A DNA stretch of 39,713 nt, taken from NCBI GenBank assembly GCA_964533785.1, contig CAZHNG010000014.1:1-39713 (forward strand). The letters run 5' to 3'. The DNA comes from JANQRV01 sp964533785 (GTDB lineage: Bacteria > Bacteroidota > Bacteroidia > Chitinophagales > Saprospiraceae). Shown here piece by piece: positions 8,737 to 17,137 of this stretch (positions within the stretch are counted from its first letter, which is position 1; each line of letters starts with the position of its first letter). Below the pieces are notes generated by a model, which made no database searches, had not been told where the DNA came from, and saw only the letters and a program-made list of their open reading frames with translations. The translations under genes were made by a program, and so were the position numbers.

Positions 8737-9225
8737 TCAAAATAAACTTCCTTGTTGAGCAAAGCTATTGGGGTTTTCCAGTTCCAGTAATTTTCTTTTC
8801 ATATCTAAGCCATAAAAATACCCTTGGAGGTCACCGGATTTTGCAATAACCCGGTGACAGGGTACTATAATAGCGATTGGGTTGTTTTTATTGGCTAAAC
8901 CAACTGCCCGGACGGCATTGGGGCTGCCTATTTGCCGGGCAATTTTAGAATACGTTGTCGTATGACCGTATGGAATCTTTAATAATTCCCGCCAGACAGC
9001 CTGGTTGAATTCCGCTTGTCCTGCCCAGTCTAATTTAACATCAAACTTTTGCCGCTTTTTTTGAAAATATTCCTCCAGCTGTTGTTTGCCCGAAAGCATT
9101 ATTTCCGGCAAATTATCACTGTCTTCTTTAACTTCTTCTACCAATTGTACCGACTGGATGCCCAGGTAACTTCCCTTTATTTCGAAGCAACCGAAAGAAG
9201 TACTACAATAAGCAAATTTCAACAT
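8737..9225 (-). CDS. ogt: methylated-DNA-[protein]-cysteine S-methyltransferase
   Basis: A 162-aa suicide DNA-repair enzyme that moves the methyl group from O6-methylguanine (or O4-methylthymine) to its own cysteine. The active-site motif is IVPCHRVIAKSG with Cys123. The helix-turn-helix region AVGLANKNNPIAI precedes it and the C-terminal block GYFYGLDMKRKLLELE is typical. There is no Ada regulatory domain, so it is an Ogt-type stand-alone enzyme. It lies between hisIE (13 bp upstream) and batD (9 bp downstream), all minus strand, suggesting co-transcription without an obvious functional link. Confidence 0.93.
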   Translation of the reverse strand: MLKFAYCSTSFGCFEIKGSYLGIQSVQLVEEVKEDSDNLPEIMLSGKQQLEEYFQKKRQKFDVKLDWAGQAEFNQAVWRELLKIPYGHTTTYSKIARQIGSPNAVRAVGLANKNNPIAIIVPCHRVIAKSGDLQGYFYGLDMKRKLLELENPNSFAQQGSLF

Positions 9226-9238
9226 AAGCAGGAATTAA

Positions 9239-9844
9239 TTATTTATGCCGGTCATGCAAAACTTTCTCTACATCTTCAAGCTTGTAACCTCTGTTCACCA
9301 GCAATACGATGTAATGGTATAATAGATCTGCGGCTTCGTTCAAGAATAACTTGTCGTCGTCATCTTTTGCTTCGATCACCAATTCAAACGCTTCTTCACC
9401 AAATTTTTGAGCTATTTTGTTCACGCCTTTCTTAAAAAGTTTGTTGGTGTAAGAACTTGATTTAGGGTTGGCTTTGCGGTCTTCAATAATAGCTTGTAAT
9501 GTTTTAATAAAAGAAGCTTCGTTCTTTTCATTGAAACAAGTATCTGCACCTTTATGGCATACCGGACCGGCAGGTTTAGCTTTGATGAGCAAAGCATCTT
9601 TATCACAATCTAATTTTAAGGATTTGACTTCCAGGAAATTACCGGAAGTTTCTCCTTTTGTCCACAGTCTCTTCTTGGTTCGGCTGTAAAATGTTACCTT
9701 TTTTGTTAAGACCGTTTGCTGCAAAGCTTCTTTATTCATGTATCCAAGCATCAGGACAACGTTCGTTTGGTCGTCCTGTACAATGCACGGGATTAACCCT
9801 TTAACTTTATGAAAGTCAATTTTGTCTAGATCGGGTAATTTCAT
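9239..9844 (-). CDS. hisI: bifunctional phosphoribosyl-AMP cyclohydrolase / phosphoribosyl-ATP pyrophosphatase HisIE
   Basis: A 201-aa fused enzyme for steps two and three of histidine synthesis. The HisI domain spans about residues 15-105 with MLGYMNKEAL, FYSRTKKRLWTKGETSGN and the metal ligands in LDCDKDALL and PVCHKGADTCF (Cys80, Cys96, Cys103). The HisE domain spans about 110-200 with KKGVNKIAQKFGEEA and NEAADLLYHY. Both active sites look complete. No other his genes are in the window, so hisIE is either at the end of a his cluster elsewhere or separate. A TAgaTTTG promoter element lies 35 bp upstream, suggesting it is first in the transcript leading to ogt and batD. Confidence 0.96.
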   Translation of the reverse strand: MKLPDLDKIDFHKVKGLIPCIVQDDQTNVVLMLGYMNKEALQQTVLTKKVTFYSRTKKRLWTKGETSGNFLEVKSLKLDCDKDALLIKAKPAGPVCHKGADTCFNEKNEASFIKTLQAIIEDRKANPKSSSYTNKLFKKGVNKIAQKFGEEAFELVIEAKDDDDKLFLNEAADLLYHYIVLLVNRGYKLEDVEKVLHDRHK

Positions 9845-9878
9845 ATTAATTATTCAGTAGTAGCGTTTCGGATTTCTG

Positions 9879-9886
9879 CAAATCTA
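9879..9886 (-). promoter_or_regulatory. -7 promoter element for hisIE
   Basis: TAGATTTG on the minus strand matches the Bacteroidota TAnnTTTG consensus and lies 35 bp before the hisIE ATG. A TTC triplet 18 nt further upstream could serve as a weak -33 element. Confidence 0.5.
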
Positions 9887-9958
9887 TTGAATATTACCCT
9901 CATCGAAGGATTTTGCCAAGGATTATGTGTAATTTTTTGCAAAAAAATTAAGTGAGAG

Positions 9959-9987
9959 AGCAGATGCCAGATGCCAGACGCCAGAAT
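9959..9987. repeat. 7-bp tandem repeat (ggcatct type), about 4 units, with inverted partner near 10045
   Basis: On the minus strand the units read gcattct, ggcgtct, ggcatct, ggcatct, gctctct, a frame of the same ATCTGGC heptamer seen elsewhere. A partner gcgtctggc at about 10044-10052 on the plus strand is inverted, and gggattg/caatccc arms lie between them, so 9959-10060 could fold as a long imperfect hairpin. It sits between the OmpA-like gene end (10120) and the hisIE promoter. Confidence 0.6.
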
Positions 9988-10119
9988 GCATGGGATTGGA
10001 GATGAGTGATTTGCACTTTTTACCTACTCAATCCCAAACAGCCCAGCGTCTGGCCTCTTACTTACTGGCTTATCTAAACACCAAAATCAATCCGAAGTCA
10101 AATGATCACTCATCATACA

Positions 10120-10542
10120 TCATAACGGAAGCGGTCGAATGATTATATCCACTCTACGGTTTTTAAGCTTTCCTTCCCAGGTAGAATTATCGTAAACCGG
10201 ATTCAATTCCCCGAAATCTTCAATGGTGATAATGTCGCCCGGAATCCCCTTTTCCAACAATTTACGAAGAGCTGATTCGCTGCGCATCTTCGAAAGCCAG
10301 TCATTATATTCTTTGCTCCCAATATCATCGGTATGGCTATGGATACTAATGGCGTGCTCCTCAATTCTTGGGATGCCGTCCAACCACTCGTACAGCTCTT
10401 GTTTTTGACCGCTGTCAATATAATAACTTCCCCCTCCGAAATAAATGCTGAAAATATAATAGGAAGGTAGTTCCTCTTCAATTTGCTGAGCGATTAGCGC
10501 ACTGGAGGATAAAAAAAAGAAAAGAGGGAGAAAATATTTCAT
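10120..10542 (-). CDS. small secreted OmpA-C-like protein
   Basis: A 140-aa protein with a signal peptide (residues 1-18, cleaved near ALIAQ) followed almost at once by one OmpA C-terminal (peptidoglycan-binding) domain. Diagnostic pieces are HSHTDDIGSKEYNDWLS (68-84) with Arg87, the GELNP turn (111-115) and NRRVDI (128-133). The domain is stand-alone: there is no beta-barrel, lipobox or repeat region. It probably lies in the periplasm touching peptidoglycan. The gene is flanked by the heptamer repeat downstream and a 250-bp divergent gap upstream. The role is unknown beyond cell-wall binding. Confidence 0.82.
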   Translation of the reverse strand: MKYFLPLFFFLSSSALIAQQIEEELPSYYIFSIYFGGGSYYIDSGQKQELYEWLDGIPRIEEHAISIHSHTDDIGSKEYNDWLSKMRSESALRKLLEKGIPGDIITIEDFGELNPVYDNSTWEGKLKNRRVDIIIRPLPL

Positions 10543-10794
10543 GGTTAATGAGTTTTAGATCATAATTGGGTGTACGTTTAGTAACAGCAAATAACATTTT
10601 TTGTTATGGCGCCATCCGTCAAAGTTTTAGGTCGTTTGTTATGGCATTAAATCTGGCATCGACCGTCTCACTTATATTAATGGCAAGGATTATTGATCCT
10701 TTAGGAAGTCCTACCAAAGTTTGAAATACGGGAATTCATACTTTCGTACGAGGAATTTTGCCGGTCAGAATGTTTTATTTACGGGAAAAAAGTT

Positions 10795-11313
10795 ATGCAA
10801 AAGTTAGTTTTACGTTATGGTCTAATTGCCGGCGCCATCCTGGTTGTTTTTATGTTTTTTAGTTTTTTATTGCTGGGAGGGAGCGAAGAACCCAATTTCC
10901 AATTAATGGAAATAATAGGTTATCTCACTATGTTGATTGCGCTCAGTAGCATATTTATTGGTATTAAAAAATACAGAGACGAGCACCTTGGTGGAGTTAT
11001 TTCCTTTGCCGAGGGATTTAAAATGGGGATCCTGATCAGCCTGGTGGCTTCCATTCTTTATGTTCTCGGCTGGCTAATCATTTCCAATACCATTGCTAAA
11101 GACTTTGGAGAACAATATTTTAACTACTATATAGAAAATCTCAAAGCAAGTGATCTTCCCGAACAGGAGCTTCAAGAAAGGATCGAATCCTTTGAAAAGA
11201 ACAAGGACCTGTACAGCAATCCATTAGTACAAATGGGGACCAGTTTTCTGGAAATTTTTCCCCTTGGCTTGATCATAACATTGATCAGCGCATTGATTTT
11301 ACGACGGAAGTAA
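10795..11313 (+). CDS. DUF4199 inner-membrane protein
   Basis: A 172-aa protein with four predicted membrane helices (about 10-30, 40-57, 75-97 and 148-168) and a charged extracytoplasmic helix between the last two. The block IFIGIKKYRDEHLGGVISFAEGFKMG is the recognisable core of DUF4199, a Bacteroidota family of unknown function often near glycosyltransferases. Here it stands alone, divergent from the OmpA-like gene and convergent with metZ. A weak TActTTcG element lies upstream near 10739. No catalytic residues are visible. Confidence 0.85.
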   Translation: MQKLVLRYGLIAGAILVVFMFFSFLLLGGSEEPNFQLMEIIGYLTMLIALSSIFIGIKKYRDEHLGGVISFAEGFKMGILISLVASILYVLGWLIISNTIAKDFGEQYFNYYIENLKASDLPEQELQERIESFEKNKDLYSNPLVQMGTSFLEIFPLGLIITLISALILRRK

Positions 11314-11351
11314 GTGGATGGACAATTATAGGTTATGCTTATTACATACTC

Positions 11352-11403
11352 TCCTGACGTTTACAGTCAGGACGATAAATGTCCTGATCGCAAGCATCAG
11401 GAC
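11352..11403. terminator. two tandem hairpins between convergent genes
   Basis: TCCTGAC-gtttaca-GTCAGGA (11352-11372) and GTCCTGAT-cgcaagc-ATCAGGAC (11381-11403) form two perfect stems with 7-nt loops and nearly the same arm sequence. They lie between the converging ends of the DUF4199 gene (11313) and metZ (11455). They may terminate transcription from both sides, although neither has a clear T-run. The shared arms and identical loop size also fit a REP-like palindromic repeat. Confidence 0.5.
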
Positions 11404-11424
11404 CCACACAATCAATCACACACA

Positions 11425-11451
11425 GTCTAACATCTAGCATCTTAATCTGGC
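11425..11451. repeat. 7-bp tandem repeat (atctagc type), about 4 units
   Basis: Units read gtctaac, atctagc, atcttaa, (a)tctggc, ending 3 bp before the metZ stop codon. It belongs to the same (A/G)TCT(A/G)GC heptamer family as the other arrays in the window. Confidence 0.55.
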
Positions 11452-11454
11452 TTC

Positions 11455-12615
11455 TCACTTAAGCGCTTGCTCAAAATCATCGATAATATCCTGGATATTT
11501 TCTAATCCGACGGATACCCTGATTAACCCCGGGGTAATACCCACCGCCTCGCGTTCTTCTTCACTGAGTTTGGAATGAGTCGTGGAGGCCGGATGGGTAA
11601 GGATGGTTCGACTATCTCCCAGGTTGGAAGACAGCGAACACATGCTGACCCGATTAAGAAATTGTTGTCCGTCTTCCAGGCCTCCTTTAACTGAAAATGT
11701 GACTAAGCCTCCACCTTGCGACATTTGCTGTTTGGCCAAGTCGCATTGTGGGTGGCTCTCTAAAAAAGGGTAAGCAACCGTTGCTACTGCGGGGTTTTGG
11801 CCAAGGTATTGGGCCAATTGAAACGCATTGTTGCAGTGCCGGTCCATTCTGATTGCCAGGGTTTCCAGGCTTTTTGAAAGGATCCATGCATTAAAGGGAG
11901 ACATGGCCGGTCCGGTATGTCTGCAGAAAAAACGAACTTTTTCGATCAATTCAGCCGCGCCTATGACAATGCCGCCTAAAACCCGCCCCTGACCATCCAT
12001 CCATTTCGTACCCGAATGTACTGAAAGGTGAGCTCCGAATTTAAGGGGTTGCTGCAGGTAAGGCGTAGCGAAACAATTGTCAACATTTAACAGCAGTTGA
12101 TGGGCAGCGGCAAAAGCACCGGCTTGTTCTAGATCCACGATCTTGAGGCCTGGGTTAGAAGGGGTCTCAACAACGACCATTTTGGTATTTGGCTGTAGGG
12201 CCTTGTCCCAACTGTTGATGTCGTCTGGTTCTACATAAGTGTACGTTATGCCAAACCGGGGAAGTATTTGAGTCAATATTTGATGCGTAGAACCAAAAAC
12301 GGCCCTGGATGATATGATATGATCGCCGGATGATAAAAAAGCCAGCATACTGGCAAATACTGCCGACATGCCGGAAGCGGTAGCAAAGCCATCTTCAGCC
12401 CCCTCCATCTGGCATACTTTTTTGATAAATTCATCGGTGTTGGGATTGCTGTAGCGGGAATAAATGATCCCATCTGCTTCACCGGCAAAGGTTTGAGCCA
12501 TCAATTCCGCATCCGGGAAGGTAAAACTGGACGTTAAGAAAAGTGGTGCGCTGTGCTCCCGGTACTGGGTGCGATCAAGTTGTCCGCGAATAGCCTTGGT
12601 TTCGAATTTTTCCAT
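11455..12615 (-). CDS. metZ: O-succinylhomoserine sulfhydrylase-like PLP enzyme (MetZ)
   Basis: A 386-aa PLP enzyme of the Cys/Met metabolism family. The PLP lysine is Lys204 in SGTKWMDGQGRVLGG, a block typical of the MetZ branch; SGMSAVFA near 81 and VETPSNP near 149 are also present. It makes homocysteine from an activated homoserine and sulfide. The ATG at 12615 (MEKFETKAIRG) is preferred: the frame stays open upstream for 40 codons to 12735, but those residues do not resemble the family and run through an inverted repeat and a promoter-like element. The frame starts only 12 bp after the upstream peptidase gene. It is a paralogue of metY, about 7 kb away, without a riboswitch. O-acetylhomoserine or cystathionine activity cannot be excluded. 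Confidence 0.88.
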   Translation of the reverse strand: MEKFETKAIRGQLDRTQYREHSAPLFLTSSFTFPDAELMAQTFAGEADGIIYSRYSNPNTDEFIKKVCQMEGAEDGFATASGMSAVFASMLAFLSSGDHIISSRAVFGSTHQILTQILPRFGITYTYVEPDDINSWDKALQPNTKMVVVETPSNPGLKIVDLEQAGAFAAAHQLLLNVDNCFATPYLQQPLKFGAHLSVHSGTKWMDGQGRVLGGIVIGAAELIEKVRFFCRHTGPAMSPFNAWILSKSLETLAIRMDRHCNNAFQLAQYLGQNPAVATVAYPFLESHPQCDLAKQQMSQGGGLVTFSVKGGLEDGQQFLNRVSMCSLSSNLGDSRTILTHPASTTHSKLSEEEREAVGITPGLIRVSVGLENIQDIIDDFEQALK

Positions 12616-12649
12616 TTGTTTACAGTTTGTAATAAGATATACTTGACGC

Positions 12650-12730
12650 GAAGTGGTTTTGGAACTTCCCAAACCTACTTCGGTCAGTATATACCGTACT
12701 TGAAGATGGTTTGGGTTTCCAAACCACTTC
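12650..12730. promoter_or_regulatory. long imperfect inverted repeat with embedded promoter element, upstream of metZ
   Basis: Arms at 12650-12681 and 12702-12730 (gaagtggttttggaacttcc against its near-complement ggtttccaaaccacttc) pair over about 28 positions with few mismatches around a 20-nt loop. The left arm contains TAggTTTG on the minus strand (12670-12677), a match to the -7 consensus 55 bp before the metZ ATG. The site follows the S9 peptidase stop (12748). It may be a terminator for that gene, an operator for metZ, or a mobile palindrome; no T-run follows it. Confidence 0.45.
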
Positions 12731-12747
12731 AACATCGGTATAGTCCC

Positions 12748-15543
12748 TTATTTTCGCTCAAGTCCCTGCCGGATCCCTTTTTCAATGGCCGGCACTCCCC
12801 TGTCCATCCACAAGGGCATGGGAGCATCTTTCAGAAAGTGGTCGAAAAACTGGGATAACCGGGTCTGAAAATCAATACGATTTTGTAATTTGACCGGCCA
12901 GTGCGGTTCGTCATTGTAGTTGAGCATCCAGGCAGGCTTGTTGAGCCGGCGCAGCGCAACAAAAAATTCGATACCTTGATACCACGGCACAGCGCCGTCT
13001 TTATCATTGTGCAAGATCAATACCGGCGTAGTAATTTTATCAACGGTGAAAATGGGAGAGTTTTCGATGTAGCGCAATGGCTTTTCCCACAAGGTACCGC
13101 CAATTCTACTCTGCGTGTGCTCGTACTGGAACATGCGGCTAAGCCCGCTACCCCAGCGAATGCCACCGTAGGCTGATATCATGTTGACCACCGGAGCACC
13201 GGCTTCGGCACACTTGAACATATTGGTCCGCGTTAGTAAATACGCAATTTGGTAGCCACCCCAACTATGCCCTTGTAATCCGATATTCTTTTCATCCACG
13301 AAGCCTTTGTTGATCAAAGCCGTTACACCGGGAATTACCGCATTATAGGCACTTTCACCAGGATAGCCGATTTTGTACGGCACATCGGGGTTGAAGATTA
13401 AATAACCTCTGCTGGCATAAAAAGAATAGCTTATGGTAGATCGTCCCGGATAGGGAGCCCGGTGACGATGTAATCTATCGGAACTGCGTTCGTAAAAATT
13501 GACGATCATGGGATATTTCTTATTGGGGTCAAACCCTTCCGGTTTTACTAATAAGCCATTCAATTGCTCGCCGTCCAGGGAGGTCCACTGATAGGGTTCT
13601 ATTGTTCCCCATTTATACTCCTCTTGCTGGGGGTTGGCGTGGCTGATCCTTTTGTAGGTCTTTAGGTCCGTACTATACAGCAGGTCAGGGAAAGTTTGGA
13701 AATCCTCTTTAGTGACGACCCAACGTTCGGCATTTTTGGCCTTTAGAGGTTGGGTCGTAAAATGATAGGGACCTTTGGTGAGTTCCTTTTTGAGGGTAGT
13801 GTGTAAATCGTAAATGAGATACCCCTCTTCTTTGGTCTTTTCATCAAAGAAGTGAAGCAGGAGAGGGCCTACTTCTTCAATGGCACGCTCTTCAGGATCA
13901 GTTTTGATATACCGGTAGCGTTGTTTTTTTTGGCGGCCCAGTGTCATATTATTAGCCTTGATATGCAGTTTTGGATCAATCAGCCATAGGTCGTACCGGT
14001 CATTAATGATAATAAAATCATCATTAGTTGTCCATCCTGCTATTCCGTAAGAACTTGGATAATCGGGCTCATCATTGAGTTCGTCATAATATGGTATGTC
14101 CTGATTATTAGTGAGTTGTCTGGTCAATCCTTCTTCTACCGAATGTGCGAACCAGGCGCTGTCCGCAACACTGTACCAGTAGGCATACTTAGCGTGGGGA
14201 GAAAGGCGGGGTGAAGCCCTAAGTTCTTTTTCTACTAATTTCTTTTTACCGGTTTGGGTATTGATCAGATAAACGTCTTTACGGCTAGGCCAACCTTCCC
14301 AGGAATATTGGCGCAAATAGGGCGTTTCGTTATAAGCTAATACATAATCGGCATTTCCTTCATCACCAATTTCTACTTCCGGGCAGTTGACATCTCCCAA
14401 TTGAACGATCTTATTTATTGACGTGTGATAAACGCAGGCGTAGTTTTTCTTTTTGTCTCTTTCCAACCGTACGTTCTGTTGAGGATATAAACGTTTGTCC
14501 TTGTAGGTCCATACTTCGACATTCACAATTTCTTCATCAAGGATACTTGTGTCTTGTAAAATAGGAGGGGGCGCAATGCCGAAGAACAGCTTTTGGTTGT
14601 TTTTGCTGAATTGCAAGTTGCCGTCGGGACTGATGATCCAATCCTCGGGCAGAAAACCAGATTGATTATTGGCGATCTCTTTTACCGTGATACTAGTGGA
14701 AATATTACCGTGGCATAGTGAAAAGGGGGCCGGTTCGGCTTCGGTTGTATCCATATTGACGAGAAATCCGGCCTGATTTCCATTATCACTCAGCGTAAGT
14801 TGCTTATAGTCCGTTCCGTTGGTATGGATCTCTTGGAAAGTTCGCGCGGCTACGTCAAACAGGTAGAGCCCCGAAAGGAGGTCTTTTTTGTCGCCGCTGG
14901 AATAAGCCATAAACTTTGTATTTTCTTTGGCAAAGGTGTAGTCTTTTACGAACTCAAGGTTGTAATCATAGCCATCCTTCAGTTGCCTGATCACCAGGCG
15001 ACTGCCCTCTTTACTGGATTCTTTTTTACCGGGGCGTTGCAAGGAGTCTATTTTTGCGAACCGGTCTTTTGAAGGTTCCAGCTGGAAAGCCAGCCAGCCG
15101 GCCCATTTTTCCGGAAGCTTATAGGATTTAACTTCCGGGATCTTCTCCAGACGATCGTATTGCAAGTGGTAGATACAAAGGGTATCTTTTGGCAGCTCGT
15201 CTTTTTTTACTTTCCGTCGACGCATATTTTTCAAACTGTCCAGGTGGGGCTTCATCCAAAAAACCAGGTGTTGGTTGTCCGCCGAGAATTTAGGGCGGTC
15301 TCCGCGGTTAAAAGACTTTTTAACCTCTGTTGCTGCGTTGTAGATCTGTAAGGTAGGATCACCTTCTACCGGAGTAATGACGTAAGCCACCCATTGACCG
15401 TTATTGGAAATTTGTTCGTGTTCGATCCGGTTCCATTTAGAAAAATCATCATAATCGAGTACCTTTTTTTGTTGTTGCTGTGCAAAAGACGATACCGTTA
15501 TAAAACTGACTAAAATTAAAATAAAATTGATAGGTAATTTCAT
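12748..15543 (-). CDS. secreted S9 family (prolyl oligopeptidase-type) serine peptidase
   Basis: A 931-aa exported peptidase. The N-terminus is a signal peptide ending near SSFAQQQ. Residues about 25-640 form an irregular beta-propeller-like region, and the C-terminal 280 residues are the alpha/beta-hydrolase catalytic domain. The triad is Ser760 (GHSWGG), Asp849 (HNDKDGAVPW) and His881 (NDEPHWP). This matches DPP-IV/acylaminoacyl-peptidase-like S9 enzymes common in Bacteroidota, which take short peptides in the periplasm. It is divergent from the MATE gene across a 142-bp gap and is followed by metZ on the same strand. Exact specificity (dipeptidyl, prolyl or acyl-aminoacyl) is not decidable from sequence. 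Confidence 0.9.
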   Translation of the reverse strand: MKLPINFILILVSFITVSSFAQQQQKKVLDYDDFSKWNRIEHEQISNNGQWVAYVITPVEGDPTLQIYNAATEVKKSFNRGDRPKFSADNQHLVFWMKPHLDSLKNMRRRKVKKDELPKDTLCIYHLQYDRLEKIPEVKSYKLPEKWAGWLAFQLEPSKDRFAKIDSLQRPGKKESSKEGSRLVIRQLKDGYDYNLEFVKDYTFAKENTKFMAYSSGDKKDLLSGLYLFDVAARTFQEIHTNGTDYKQLTLSDNGNQAGFLVNMDTTEAEPAPFSLCHGNISTSITVKEIANNQSGFLPEDWIISPDGNLQFSKNNQKLFFGIAPPPILQDTSILDEEIVNVEVWTYKDKRLYPQQNVRLERDKKKNYACVYHTSINKIVQLGDVNCPEVEIGDEGNADYVLAYNETPYLRQYSWEGWPSRKDVYLINTQTGKKKLVEKELRASPRLSPHAKYAYWYSVADSAWFAHSVEEGLTRQLTNNQDIPYYDELNDEPDYPSSYGIAGWTTNDDFIIINDRYDLWLIDPKLHIKANNMTLGRQKKQRYRYIKTDPEERAIEEVGPLLLHFFDEKTKEEGYLIYDLHTTLKKELTKGPYHFTTQPLKAKNAERWVVTKEDFQTFPDLLYSTDLKTYKRISHANPQQEEYKWGTIEPYQWTSLDGEQLNGLLVKPEGFDPNKKYPMIVNFYERSSDRLHRHRAPYPGRSTISYSFYASRGYLIFNPDVPYKIGYPGESAYNAVIPGVTALINKGFVDEKNIGLQGHSWGGYQIAYLLTRTNMFKCAEAGAPVVNMISAYGGIRWGSGLSRMFQYEHTQSRIGGTLWEKPLRYIENSPIFTVDKITTPVLILHNDKDGAVPWYQGIEFFVALRRLNKPAWMLNYNDEPHWPVKLQNRIDFQTRLSQFFDHFLKDAPMPLWMDRGVPAIEKGIRQGLERK

Positions 15544-15685
15544 GATCTAAACTTTACTCACTAAAAATGGGCTCACTTCCCTAATATTATACGATAATAC
15601 AAATTATCTCATATTCACCGACAAAGAAAGGAACTATTTAGTATTTCCAGGGGTAATTGTTAGCGTTGCCATTTAACTACAGACA

Positions 15686-17071
15686 ATGAAAAAGATATTC
15701 CGGCTGATTGCCTTAGCCCTCAGTAATGAAGAGATAGACTATACCAAAGGCAGTGTTAACCGAGCTTTGGTTTTGTTGGCTATACCCATGATCCTGGAAA
15801 TGTTGATGGAATCGTTATTTGCTGTAGTAGATATTTTTTTCGTTGCTCAGGTAGGGGTTGATGCCGTTTCAACCATTGGCCTTACCGAGTCGGTAATTAC
15901 GCTGATCTATTCGGTAGGTATTGGTATGAGTATGGCGGCCACGGCGATGGTTGCCCGGCGAATTGGGGAGAAAAAGCCTGAAGATGCGGCAAAAGCGGCG
16001 GGGCAGGCTATTTTAATGGCTGTTACGATTGCCGTAGCTTTAGGGGTTCCAGGGTTTATTTATGCAGATGACATATTGCGTTTGATGGGAGGCAGCGAAA
16101 AATTGATTGCAGAGGGTGTTGGCTACACCAGGATCATGTTAGGTACCAACATTGTAATCATCTTGCTTTTCTTATTGAACGGCGTGTTCAGAGGAGCTGG
16201 AGATGCCTCATTAGCCATGGTATCACTGTGGATTGCCAATGGGATCAATATTGTGCTGGATCCTTTGCTCATCCTGGGTATCGGGCCTTTTCCGGAATTA
16301 GGAGTAGAAGGTGCTGCGGTTGCTACCCTGATCGGTCGCAGTATTGGAGTTAGTTTTCAGTTATTCATTTTATTTGGGGGATCGGGAGTTATCAAGTTAA
16401 GGTTCTCCCATTTCAAAATAGATTGGGGGATAATAAGCCGTTTAGCAAAAGTATCAGCTACCGGGGCGGGACAATTTTTGATCGCTTCGGCCAGTTGGAT
16501 CTTTTTGATGCGGATCATTGCTTTGTTTGGCAGTCAGGCAATTGCCGGCTATACCATTGGTATTCGGTTGATCATTTTTACCATACTTCCGGCTATGGGC
16601 ATATCGAATGCTGCTGCTACCCTGGTAGGACAAAATTTAGGAGCAAAACAACCCGAAAGGGCGGTAATGTCCGTAAACCGGGCTGCAATATTCAATATGG
16701 CCTTTCTATTTTCAGTATCTTTGATTTACGTCATTTTCAGTTATCCTATTGTTCATTTGTTTAGTACCGAACCTAATGTAGTAGAAGCCAGTGTTCTAAC
16801 GCTGCGTATCCTGTGTGCGGGGTATGTTATTTTTGCTTATGCTATGGTAGCGGGAAGCGCCTTTAATGGTGCGGGAGATACTTTTACTCCAACGGTAGTT
16901 AACTTCATCTGTTTCTGGTGTATTGAGATCCCCTTAGGATATCTTTTGGCCGTCTATTTTGATTGGCAATTACCCGGAGTCTGCTGGGCTATTGTTATTA
17001 GCGAATCTTTGATGGCATTGATCTTGTTCTTCTTATACCGGCAGGGAAATTGGAAGACGGTAGAGATATAG
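15686..17071 (+). CDS. MATE family efflux transporter
   Basis: A 461-aa inner-membrane protein of the multidrug and toxic compound extrusion family (NorM/DinF-like), with about twelve membrane helices in two related halves. Typical pieces are LLAIPMILEMLMESLFAVVD in helix 1, GIGMSMAATAMVARRIGEK in the first half and the matching GISNAAATLVGQNLGAKQPE in the second half. It exports cationic drugs or metabolites using a sodium or proton gradient; the substrate is unknown. It is divergent from the S9 peptidase and followed 66 bp later by a glycosyltransferase with its own promoter. Confidence 0.93.
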   Translation: MKKIFRLIALALSNEEIDYTKGSVNRALVLLAIPMILEMLMESLFAVVDIFFVAQVGVDAVSTIGLTESVITLIYSVGIGMSMAATAMVARRIGEKKPEDAAKAAGQAILMAVTIAVALGVPGFIYADDILRLMGGSEKLIAEGVGYTRIMLGTNIVIILLFLLNGVFRGAGDASLAMVSLWIANGINIVLDPLLILGIGPFPELGVEGAAVATLIGRSIGVSFQLFILFGGSGVIKLRFSHFKIDWGIISRLAKVSATGAGQFLIASASWIFLMRIIALFGSQAIAGYTIGIRLIIFTILPAMGISNAAATLVGQNLGAKQPERAVMSVNRAAIFNMAFLFSVSLIYVIFSYPIVHLFSTEPNVVEASVLTLRILCAGYVIFAYAMVAGSAFNGAGDTFTPTVVNFICFWCIEIPLGYLLAVYFDWQLPGVCWAIVISESLMALILFFLYRQGNWKTVEI

Positions 17072-17105
17072 GCTTATCTGGATTCTGATTTCTCAACCTC
17101 ATAAC

Positions 17106-17113
17106 TATCTTTG
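17106..17113 (+). promoter_or_regulatory. -7 promoter element for the glycosyltransferase
   Basis: TATCTTTG matches TAnnTTTG and ends 24 bp before the ATG at 17138. Transcription would start at about 17118-17120, so the TTG at 17111 cannot be the start codon. This supports the ATG. Confidence 0.55.
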
Positions 17114-17137
17114 CAGCTAGAACAATCTAATCCAAAG

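Noticed and set aside
12616..12735. 40-codon N-terminal extension of the metZ-like frame
   Set aside because: The extension does not resemble the family, runs through an inverted repeat and a promoter-like element, and begins 12 bp after the previous gene. The ATG at 12615 gives the usual N-terminus.
17111..17137. TTG start for the glycosyltransferase
   Set aside because: It overlaps the TATCTTTG promoter element; the ATG at 17138 gives the standard family start.
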